Source: Mesoaciditoga sp964503355 (lineage in GTDB: Bacteria; Thermotogota; Thermotogae; Mesoaciditogales; Mesoaciditogaceae). From it: a stretch of DNA of 23,042 bases. The stretch covers positions 1-23,042 of the forward strand of contig CAZCZS010000022.1 in assembly GCA_964503355.1 (NCBI GenBank). The letters are read 5' to 3'. Below the pieces are notes generated by a model. That model worked only from the letters and a program-made list of their open reading frames with translations, did no database searches and was not told the DNA's origin. The translations under genes and the position numbers were made by a program. Below, piece by piece: positions 1 to 5,395 of the stretch. Each line of letters begins with the position of its first letter. The first letter of the stretch is position 1.

Positions 1-608
1 AAAAAGAGAAGATTGTATATCCTGAAACAACATTAGGAGCAAATTTTATTTATGATGATAAGAAATATTTTATCGAAAAAACCGCATTTATTATTATTAC
101 TAAAACACCAAAATATTTAACTAGTTTACTAAATTCGTCTTTTTTACAATTTGCATATAAGAGATTATATTCAAGTGTTATTTTGGGTAGTAAAGGTTAT
201 CAATATAATAAACACGCTTTAATAAAATTTCCTATTCCCCACATACCCAAATCTCGTCAAAAACCCTTTGAAACACTCGTTGATTACATTATTTTCCTAA
301 AATCGCAAAATGAAGACAAGCAAAGTCTTTATTTTGAGCAAATCATAGACGGAATGGTGTATGAACTCTATTTTGAAGATGAGATAAAGCAAGCCGATTG
401 CGAAATCATCAAATACCTGCAAGATTTACCGGAACTCAAAGAAGAAATGACCGATATTGAGAAGCAAAAAATAATAGACAAAGTTTTTGCAAAATTCCAT
501 GATCCAAACCATATAGTGCACAAAAACCTTGAAAAAATGCAAAAAGAGGTAGAAGCCATAAAAATAATAAATAGTAGTTTGAAAAAACCCAGAGCAAACC
601 GTAAATGA
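1..608 (+). CDS. Type IIG restriction-modification enzyme, C-terminal part (5' end outside window)
   Basis: The reading frame is open from base 3, so only about the last 200 residues are visible. They begin with a stretch containing YPETTLGANFIYDD, then YFIEKTAFIII, LLNSSFLQFAYKR and ILGSKGYQYNKHAL, ending in a Lys-rich tail. This order (a short strand, a helix before the 'LNS' element, then an ILGSKGYQYNK-type loop) is typical of the TaqI-like target-recognition domain at the C-terminus of Eco57I/type IIG enzymes. Those enzymes carry nuclease, adenine methylase and specificity modules on one chain. The nuclease and methylase parts would lie to the left. A TTG at 183 could be read as a start but lies mid-domain. 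The stop is TGA at 606-608, followed by a weak hairpin terminator. GC is lower than in the genes to the right, as in many mobile defence genes. Family assignment is from remembered motif patterns; target specificity is unknown. Confidence 0.72.
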   Translation, partial: KEKIVYPETTLGANFIYDDKKYFIEKTAFIIITKTPKYLTSLLNSSFLQFAYKRLYSSVILGSKGYQYNKHALIKFPIPHIPKSRQKPFETLVDYIIFLKSQNEDKQSLYFEQIIDGMVYELYFEDEIKQADCEIIKYLQDLPELKEEMTDIEKQKIIDKVFAKFHDPNHIVHKNLEKMQKEVEAIKIINSSLKKPRANRK

Positions 609-664
609 AAAATGGATCGTCCAATAAGTGCCTAAAAATTGAGAAAAAAGATAATGAGATATTC

Positions 665-694
665 GCTTGAAGAAAAAGGGCTTTTCAAGCTTTT
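665..694 (+). terminator. Possible intrinsic terminator after the type IIG gene
   Basis: GCTTGAAGA at 665-673 pairs with TTTTCAAGC at 682-690 (nine pairs, one G-U, eight-base loop) and is followed by a short T run. It lies 56 bases after the stop codon. The T tract is short, so efficiency is uncertain. Confidence 0.45.
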
Positions 695-706
695 AAGAAT
701 ACGGGG

Positions 707-729
707 ATAATTTTACAGCAAATAACTTG
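707..729 (+). repeat. Direct repeat copy 1 (left of the DUF262 gene)
   Basis: The 15-base core ATTTTACAGCAAATA at 710-724 recurs exactly at 2639-2653. The match extends on both sides with one substitution on the left and one single-base gap on the right (ATAATTTTAC...AACTTG versus ATGATTTTAC...ACTTG). The two copies bracket the DUF262 gene. Confidence 0.6.
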
Positions 730-761
730 GTACGACCTAATTTGAGTACAGGAGGAGAAAA

Positions 762-2519
762 ATGTCTTTTAGAGAAACCGATTATCGTTTAGATACACTT
801 GTGAGTCAGATTGAGAATGGAGATATCGCCCTTCCAGATATTCAAAGACCCTTCATTTGGAAAAAAGTTAAGGTTAGAGACCTTTTTGATTCAATGTACA
901 AAGGGTACCCAGTTGGGTATTTTTTGTTTTGGGAAAATAGAAATGATGTCAATCATACTTACAGAAATATTGATGCGAATCATGGTGAAATAATTCCTCG
1001 ATTGTTGATCATAGATGGTCAACAGCGTTTGACATCTCTGTACGCCGTTTTAAAAGGGAAAGAAGTCGTCAACAAAGATTATCAAAGAGAAAGAATTCTC
1101 ATAGCATTCAATCCAAAAGAGGAAAAGTTTGAAGTCTCTAATGCGGCAATTCGAAGGAATCCCGAATGGATTACGGATATCAGTGAACTTTGGCTATATA
1201 CAAGAGGGTTAATAGATTTCGCCAACGATTTTTTGAGCAATCTTGAAAAACATCGCGAGATATCTAAAGACGGAAGACACCAAATTAATAATGCCATTCA
1301 AAAGCTTTACAATATACAAAATTACTCCTTTCATACTTTGGAACTTTCGTATGATATGCCAGAAGAACAAGTTTCTGATATTTTTGTGCGTATAAACAGC
1401 AAAGGAATATCGTTAAATCAATCAAATTTTATTCTTACCCTGATGTCAGTTTTCTGGGATGATGGTAGAGCACAGCTTGAGAATTTTTGCCGAAAGTCTA
1501 AAAGACCCCCGGAAGATAATCTTCCTTCTCCTTACAATCGTTTTATCAAGCCAAGTCCTGACCAAATTTTAAAAGTAAGTGTGGCATTTGGATTCAAAAG
1601 GGCTCGTCTTAGCAATGTTTATTCACTTTTAAGAGGCAAAGATTTGGAAACGCAGGAATTTTCAGATGAATCGCGAGAAAGACAATTTTCAATATTGAAA
1701 GAGGCACAACATAAAGTTCTTGATTTGAATAACTGGCACAATTTTTTCACCTCTTTAATTCGAGCCGGATATCGTGATGGTAGTTTAATTTCATCTGAGA
1801 ATACGATTTTGTATAATTATGCTCTGTATTTAATAGGGAAATACGATTTCAAAATTAAACCTCTTATTTTGAGAGACGCAGTGGCTAAATGGTTTTTCAT
1901 GTCTTCATTAACCAGACGTTACACAAATTCTCCAGAATCACAAATGGAACTAGATCTTTCCCTATTAAAAAGAGCACGAGACGCAGAGGAATTTATATCT
2001 ATAATGGATAATCAAATCAACACCGTTTTTACAAATGATTACTGGGAAATAACACTTCCAAATGAACTGTTATCTTCATCAGCAAATAGCCCGGTGATGT
2101 TCGCGTACTATGCATCTTTAAATTTGTTAAGAGCAAAAGCTTTGTACTCTAATCTGATGATATCGGATCTGTTGGATTCAACTGTCAATCCTAACAGATC
2201 TGCTTTGGAAAAACATCATCTATTTCCCAAAGCATATCTTAGAAATCTTGGAAAGGATGACAAATACATCAACCAAATAGCGAATTTTGCTTTGGTAGAG
2301 TGGAATGATAATTTAGAAATTTCTGATTCTTCACCATCTGAGTACGTTCCAAAACTTGAAGAAAGATTTTCCGAAGAAGAATTGAATGAAATGTACTTCT
2401 GGCACGCTTTACCAGAAAAATGGGAAAATATGAATTATGATGATTTTTTAGAAAAGCGCAGAAAACTTATGGCAAATGTGATTAGGGAAGGTTTTAAAAA
2501 AATAGCACACGATGAATGA
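762..2519 (+). CDS. DUF262 / HNH family protein (GmrSD-like defence nuclease)
   Basis: 585 residues. The N-terminal DUF262 signature is clear: ALPDIQRPFIW (residues 23-33) followed by IIDGQQRLTSLY (83-94), the DGQQR element being the conserved ParB-like nucleotide-binding motif. A conserved helical middle includes FVRINSKGISLNQ. The C-terminus has EKHHLFPKAYL around residues 483-493 with later Asn residues, an HNH (DUF1524-like) nuclease centre. Members such as GmrSD cut modified, especially glucosylated hydroxymethyl-cytosine, phage DNA using NTPs; whether this one does is inference. The start ATG has an excellent GGAGGA site five bases upstream. It sits beside a type IIG enzyme, so a small defence island is likely. 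It has no detectable partner subunit: both domains are on one chain. The gene is AT-rich and flanked by short direct repeats. Confidence 0.85.
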   Translation: MSFRETDYRLDTLVSQIENGDIALPDIQRPFIWKKVKVRDLFDSMYKGYPVGYFLFWENRNDVNHTYRNIDANHGEIIPRLLIIDGQQRLTSLYAVLKGKEVVNKDYQRERILIAFNPKEEKFEVSNAAIRRNPEWITDISELWLYTRGLIDFANDFLSNLEKHREISKDGRHQINNAIQKLYNIQNYSFHTLELSYDMPEEQVSDIFVRINSKGISLNQSNFILTLMSVFWDDGRAQLENFCRKSKRPPEDNLPSPYNRFIKPSPDQILKVSVAFGFKRARLSNVYSLLRGKDLETQEFSDESRERQFSILKEAQHKVLDLNNWHNFFTSLIRAGYRDGSLISSENTILYNYALYLIGKYDFKIKPLILRDAVAKWFFMSSLTRRYTNSPESQMELDLSLLKRARDAEEFISIMDNQINTVFTNDYWEITLPNELLSSSANSPVMFAYYASLNLLRAKALYSNLMISDLLDSTVNPNRSALEKHHLFPKAYLRNLGKDDKYINQIANFALVEWNDNLEISDSSPSEYVPKLEERFSEEELNEMYFWHALPEKWENMNYDDFLEKRRKLMANVIREGFKKIAHDE

Positions 2520-2534
2520 TCAAAAAGCGATTTT

Positions 2535-2574
2535 CTCTTGAATCGGAGATCTTTGTTTGAGAGATATTCAAGAG
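2535..2574 (+). repeat. Inverted repeat downstream of the DUF262 gene
   Basis: CTCTTGAAT (2535-2543) is perfectly complementary to ATTCAAGAG (2566-2574) across a 22-base loop. It lies just after the stop codon but lacks a proper T run, so it is at best a weak terminator or an mRNA 3'-end hairpin. Confidence 0.5.
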
Positions 2575-2635
2575 TGAAAAAGTTTTTGAAGAACCCCAAC
2601 GTGAGTTATCTTTTTATGTATATCAGGATACAACC

Positions 2636-2657
2636 ATGATTTTACAGCAAATACTTG
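2636..2657 (+). repeat. Direct repeat copy 2 (right of the DUF262 gene)
   Basis: Second copy of the ATTTTACAGCAAATA core (2639-2653). It lies about 1.9 kb from copy 1, 116 bases after the DUF262 stop. Both copies follow a hairpin and a GAGATATTC string (656-664 and 2561-2569), so the repeated unit may be longer and decayed. Confidence 0.6.
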
Positions 2658-2696
2658 ACACAACTCACACAACCAAGTCAATTTGTAAAATTTGGG

Positions 2697-2725
2697 TTGA
2701 CAAATATGTTTTTATATGTTATCAT
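2697..2725 (+). promoter_or_regulatory. Sigma-A-type promoter of the asparagine synthetase leader
   Basis: A consensus -35 TTGACA (2697-2702) and a -10 TATCAT (2720-2725) are separated by exactly 17 AT-rich bases. Transcription should start near 2732, about 25 bases before the leader peptide start and 211 before the synthetase start, leaving room for an attenuator. Confidence 0.82.
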
Positions 2726-2757
2726 TTTCAAAACTACGTCATCAAAAGGTGATTTTA

Positions 2758-2841
2758 ATGTGTGAATATCTTAAATGCTCAACAACTTACGCTTTCAATA
2801 ACAATAATAACCCCTTCGACATCGGTCGGTGGGGGAGTTGA
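2758..2841 (+). CDS. Asparagine-rich leader peptide (27 aa) of a transcription attenuator
   Basis: An ATG preceded at five bases by the ribosome site AAAAGGTGA (2744-2752) opens a 27-codon frame ending with TGA at 2839-2841. It begins MCEYLKCSTTYAF, and then come five consecutive Asn codons at 2797-2811 (AAT AAC AAT AAT AAC), followed by PFDIGRWGS. The synonymous mix argues against a simple sequence repeat. The peptide has no membrane or domain signature. Its value is as a sensor: ribosomes would stall at the Asn run when charged Asn-tRNA is scarce. The codon run ends exactly where a strong hairpin begins (2811), an intrinsic terminator follows at 2878, and the next gene is an asparagine synthetase. 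Position, control codons and gene product agree independently. Confidence 0.9.
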   Translation: MCEYLKCSTTYAFNNNNNPFDIGRWGS

Positions 2842-2906
2842 GCATGTGAGATAGAATTTGTAAATTCAAACCCTACGGGCCGGTGACAAGTGAGAAGTCA
2901 CCGGCC
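2775..2906 (+). promoter_or_regulatory. Asn-responsive attenuator: competing RNA hairpins
   Basis: Element 1 CCCCTTCGAC (2811-2820) pairs with element 2 GTCGGTGGGG (2825-2834) around a four-base loop: ten positions with one U-U mismatch and one U-G. An outer stem ATGCTCAAC (2775-2783) / GTTGAGCAT (2837-2845), nine perfect pairs, can enclose it. When freed, element 2 can instead pair through GTGGGG (2829-2834) with CCCTAC (2871-2876), directly next to the terminator's 5' arm. It can also pair through GGTCGGTG (2824-2831) with CACCGGCC (2899-2906), inside the terminator's 3' arm. A ribosome stalled on the later Asn codons would cover element 1 and free element 2, favouring read-through. Pairings are by eye, with no energy calculation. 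Confidence 0.75.
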
Positions 2907-2915
2907 TTTTCATTT
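2878..2915 (+). terminator. Attenuator terminator upstream of the asparagine synthetase gene
   Basis: GGCCGGTGAC (2878-2887) and GTCACCGGCC (2897-2906) form a perfect ten-pair GC-rich stem with a nine-base loop, followed at once by TTTTCATTT (2907-2915). It lies between the leader peptide stop and the synthetase ribosome site GGAGGTGG (2930-2937), so it can stop transcription before the gene is reached. Confidence 0.88.
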
Positions 2916-2942
2916 ACAAAACCAAATGTGGAGGTGGTTTAA

Positions 2943-3860
2943 ATGACAGAATTAAGAAGTGTGGAAGAGAGTTTGAAAGCGAGAAGGGAGGTATTGGAAG
3001 TTTCAAGTGAGTTGATATTTTTAATGGGAAAATTTTTGAGAGAGAAGGGATTTATAGAAATTCTACCTGTCATCATCTCACCAATAACCGATCCCCTCAA
3101 TCACTCGGTATTCGATGCGTCAATAGACTACTACGATGGAAAGTATTCTCTCACAAAATCCATGATATTTCATAAACAGTTGGCCATGAGAGTTCATCCG
3201 AAGATCTTCTCGTTTTCTCCCAACATACGCTTGGAAACTGAGGAAAAGAAATCCAGCGGTCGACATCTCATCGAATTCACCCAATTGGATCTCGAAATGC
3301 GTGAAGCGAGTCGAGAAGACGTGATGGCTTTGGTTGAAGAGATGTTTGTGTACACTTTTAAAGAACTGGAAAAGAAATTTGGAAACTTTTTAAAAGAAGT
3401 GAATCCGCATTTTTCAATTCCAGAGATCCCCTTTAAAAAAGTGAGATATCTTGATGGTCTCCAAGAGTACGGAGAAGATTTCGAACGTATCTTATCAGAG
3501 AAAGCCACGCAACCATTTTGGATCATAGATATCCCAATTGACGAAAGGGAATTTTATGACAAGTTAGATAAAAACGGAAAGACCCTTTTGGATATGGATC
3601 TCATGTATCCTTACGGCTTCAACGAGGCCTCCTCCGGTGGAGAAAGGGAATACGAATACGATCGTATAGTAAAACGCATGGAGTACAAAGGAAACGATTT
3701 CAACTCCATGAGGTGGTACCTTGAAGAGGTGAAAAAAGGAATTCCCCCGTCGGCTGGCTGTGGAATAGGTATAGAACGATTAACACGTTTCGTATGCAAT
3801 TTAGATCATGTCGATGAAGCGAGGTTGTTTGCGAAAGTACCTGGTGAGCTTTCGATCTAA
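2943..3860 (+). CDS. Asparagine synthetase related to asparaginyl-tRNA synthetase (AS-AR type)
   Basis: 305 residues with a class II aminoacyl-tRNA synthetase catalytic core but no anticodon-binding OB domain (AsnRS itself is about 430 residues). Motif 2 is visible as NIRLETEEK (94-102) with GRHLIEFTQLDLEM (106-119), as in AspRS/AsnRS. Motif 3 is GCGIGIERLTRF (272-283). Such truncated AsnRS paralogues, characterised in Pyrococcus, make asparagine from aspartate by adenylation and ammonia transfer rather than charging tRNA. The Asn attenuator directly upstream supports an asparagine-biosynthetic role. An amino-acid synthetase lacking tRNA binding would not otherwise need an Asn-codon sensor, although an AsnRS-like tRNA enzyme could also be controlled this way. 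The ATG has a strong GGAGGTGG site. It is monocistronic, ending at the terminator at 3893. An unrelated AsnA/AsnB-type enzyme is excluded by sequence. Confidence 0.85.
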   Translation: MTELRSVEESLKARREVLEVSSELIFLMGKFLREKGFIEILPVIISPITDPLNHSVFDASIDYYDGKYSLTKSMIFHKQLAMRVHPKIFSFSPNIRLETEEKKSSGRHLIEFTQLDLEMREASREDVMALVEEMFVYTFKELEKKFGNFLKEVNPHFSIPEIPFKKVRYLDGLQEYGEDFERILSEKATQPFWIIDIPIDEREFYDKLDKNGKTLLDMDLMYPYGFNEASSGGEREYEYDRIVKRMEYKGNDFNSMRWYLEEVKKGIPPSAGCGIGIERLTRFVCNLDHVDEARLFAKVPGELSI

Positions 3861-3892
3861 GAAGACCAAGAAAACAACGTATTTCATTCTGC

Positions 3893-3924
3893 AAAAAAAT
3901 GACCCTATCCAGGGTCATTTTTTT
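3893..3924. terminator. Bidirectional terminator between the asparagine synthetase gene and rpmE
   Basis: Seven A, then TGACCCT (3900-3906), loop ATCC, AGGGTCA (3911-3917), then seven T. The symmetrical A and T tracts make it work on both strands. The rpmE stop codon (complement of 3915-3917) is inside the stem. Confidence 0.92.
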
Positions 3925-4118
3925 GAGTATCTTCTGTTGAAACGTTCCACTCTACCTTCGGTGTCTATTATGTTGGTACGCTTACCCGTGTAAAAGGGAT
4001 GGCAAGCGGAGCACACTTCCAAAGTTATCTTGTCTTTTGTTGAAAGCACCTTGTATTCGGCACCGCATGCACAAGTAGCGGTCACCTCGTGAAGTTTTGG
4101 GTGTATCCCTTTTTTCAT
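3915..4118 (-). CDS. rpmE: Large ribosomal subunit protein bL31 (zinc-binding form)
   Basis: 67 residues starting MKKGIHPKLHEVTATCACG, the standard bL31 N-terminus, and ending with the conserved CHPFYTGK, then VERFNRRY. Cys16, Cys18, Cys36 and Cys39 form the zinc site, so this is the C+ form. The C- paralogue that replaces it under zinc starvation lacks these Cys. bL31 sits at the central protuberance and bridges the subunits. Start ATG has AAGGAGG upstream. It is transcribed alone, divergently from the OstA-like operon, from an extended -10 promoter (4151-4159). The 3' end runs into the shared terminator. Confidence 0.97.
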   Translation of the reverse strand: MKKGIHPKLHEVTATCACGAEYKVLSTKDKITLEVCSACHPFYTGKRTNIIDTEGRVERFNRRYSKK

Positions 4119-4150
4119 TTGAAAAACCTCCTTGATTCATTTACAGATAA

Positions 4151-4159
4151 ATTATATCA
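4151..4159 (-). promoter_or_regulatory. Extended -10 promoter of rpmE
   Basis: On the minus strand TGATATAAT (4159 to 4151) is a perfect TGn-TATAAT extended -10, about 33 bases upstream of the rpmE start. No convincing -35 is seen, which is acceptable for an extended -10 promoter. Confidence 0.65.
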
Positions 4160-4212
4160 TACCGATTCTTAAAGCGTTTTTTCTTTACAAAATGTTCATA
4201 ATAAACGTGCTA

Positions 4213-4221
4213 TGGTATAAT
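4213..4221 (+). promoter_or_regulatory. Extended -10 promoter of the OstA-ferritin-aminotransferase-murJ operon
   Basis: TGGTATAAT (4213-4221) is a perfect extended -10, with a weak TGTTCA 17 bases upstream of the hexamer. It is divergent from the rpmE promoter in the same 151-base intergenic region and precedes the first gene of the operon by 48 bases. Confidence 0.65.
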
Positions 4222-4237
4222 ATCGATACAGAAAAGA

Positions 4238-4272
4238 GAAGGGAGGGAGTCGCAAAAGCGGCATAATAATTG
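4238..4272 (+). promoter_or_regulatory. Ribosome site separated from a TTG start by a hairpin
   Basis: GAAGGGAGGGA (4238-4248) is a strong ribosome site but lies 21 bases from the TTG at 4270, too far to work linearly. The bases between, GTCGC AAAA GCGGC (4249-4262), can fold into a five-pair hairpin (one U-G), which would leave an effective spacing of seven bases. An in-frame TAA at 4267-4269 excludes any upstream start. Confidence 0.5.
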
Positions 4273-4905
4273 AAAAAGATAGGGCTGTACTTTTTGATTT
4301 TCGTTTTTCTTTTTGCCATAACTTCTTATGGAGGTATTTTGCACATAATAGCCGGTGAAACCAACTACGAAATAGGTGGAACTTTAACCACGATATTAAA
4401 CGGTAAGATAATAATAGGGGACACGACGATAGTCGCTTCTCATATAACCGTCTTGGGTGAAAAAGATGTGAATGGAAACGTTTCTTGGAAGAGTGCCGAA
4501 GCAACCGGAAACGTGCTTGTGATGTTGAAAGATGCTACGGTTACGGCAAAAGAAATGCACTACGATTTGAACACCGATAGCGGTATCCTAACCGGTGGAG
4601 CTTCCATGACCATCAAGGCGAGCGATTCGAATATCAGTATTCAATCTTCAACTTTGACCTTTGATACCAAGAAAGAGGTGTACACCGGTAGCGGTAGTCC
4701 GGTGGTTATCGAAAAGGGAAAGCTTCACATTGAAGGGAAGAATTTCGTTTACGATGTGAACAAGAAGATGTTCGATGTTTTCAAAGAAGTTTATCTTTTC
4801 AATTCATCCAACAACGAAAAAGCGTGGGCTCAAGAGTTGGAAATGAACATATCTAAAAACACCGTGGTTTTGAAGAAAGTTAAGATGGAGATCATCGTTA
4901 AATAA
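4270..4905 (+). CDS. Exported OstA/LptA-like beta-rich protein
   Basis: 211 residues. Two lysines followed by a hydrophobic stretch (about residues 4-18) and a small-residue region look like a signal peptide, supporting the TTG start. The rest is a series of short alternating beta segments, such as GETNYEIGGTLTTIL, ATVTAKEMHYDLNTDSGIL and GKLHIEGKNFVYDVNKKMF. This is the periodic 'V.A..M.YD...G...G.G' pattern of the OstA/LptA/LptC jelly roll, which in diderms bridges lipopolysaccharide transport through the periplasm. In Thermotogae-like bacteria lipid transport to the outer toga is possible, but the substrate is unknown. It is the first gene of a tight operon (14 bases before the ferritin-like gene). 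No ABC partner is present in the window. Confidence in the fold is moderate. Confidence 0.6.
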   Translation: MKKIGLYFLIFVFLFAITSYGGILHIIAGETNYEIGGTLTTILNGKIIIGDTTIVASHITVLGEKDVNGNVSWKSAEATGNVLVMLKDATVTAKEMHYDLNTDSGILTGGASMTIKASDSNISIQSSTLTFDTKKEVYTGSGSPVVIEKGKLHIEGKNFVYDVNKKMFDVFKEVYLFNSSNNEKAWAQELEMNISKNTVVLKKVKMEIIVK

Positions 4906-4919
4906 AAGGAGGGAGTTTT

Positions 4920-5381
4920 ATGTTGAAAAGTGTAGACGAAGTTCTGGAAACGGCAAGAAAAATCGAAGAAAGTTCTTACAATTTTTACACAAACGCTCAA
5001 AAATTCGTGAGTCAACCGCATTTGAAAGAGGAATTAAAAGCGTTGGCCGAACAAGAAGTGGAGCATAAAAAAAGGATAGAAGAAATGATAAGCAAAGGTG
5101 TGGAAGAAGTCGCTAAAGGTTTAGTTATAGAAAAAATTCAAGACATGAAACTCGGAGATTATCTTCTTCCTTCAAAAATAGATTCGAAGGCCACAATTCA
5201 GGACATTCTCATAGCGGCCATAAAGAGAGAAGATATGACCCATCAATTCTATCAAAACCTTCTTAAAGGCGCTAAAGATGAAGATTTAAGAAAAGTGTTG
5301 GAATTTCTCTCCATAGAAGAATTGAAACATAAGAACCGTCTTCAATTCCTCTACGATGACATGATTTACGAAGAGAATTGA
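4920..5381 (+). CDS. Ferritin-like di-iron protein (rubrerythrin-type, no rubredoxin domain)
   Basis: 153 residues in a four-helix bundle pattern with two ExxH half-sites. Helix 1 carries KIEESSYNFY (14-23), helix 2 carries EQEVEH (44-49), helix 3 IKREDMTHQFY and helix 4 IEELKH. These give the Glu and His ligands of a di-iron centre, as in rubrerythrins and ferritin-like proteins. The C-terminal rubredoxin (CxxC pairs) of classical rubrerythrin is absent, so an external electron donor would be needed. The likely role is peroxide or iron handling in an anaerobe (inference). GGAGGG ribosome site; 14-base gaps on both sides, so it is in the middle of the operon. A Fur-family regulator gene follows 2.8 kb downstream, which may be relevant. 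Confidence 0.85.
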   Translation: MLKSVDEVLETARKIEESSYNFYTNAQKFVSQPHLKEELKALAEQEVEHKKRIEEMISKGVEEVAKGLVIEKIQDMKLGDYLLPSKIDSKATIQDILIAAIKREDMTHQFYQNLLKGAKDEDLRKVLEFLSIEELKHKNRLQFLYDDMIYEEN

Positions 5382-5395
5382 GGAGAAAATGAGAG

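Noticed and set aside
183..608. Start of a 141-residue gene at TTG 183
   Set aside because: The frame is open to the left edge and the conserved TaqI-like domain continues upstream, so it is a partial gene.
2743..2942. T-box riboswitch in the asparagine synthetase leader
   Set aside because: No T-box consensus (AGGGTGGNACCGCG-like) or specifier-loop stem was found. A translated Asn-codon peptide plus terminator explains the region better.
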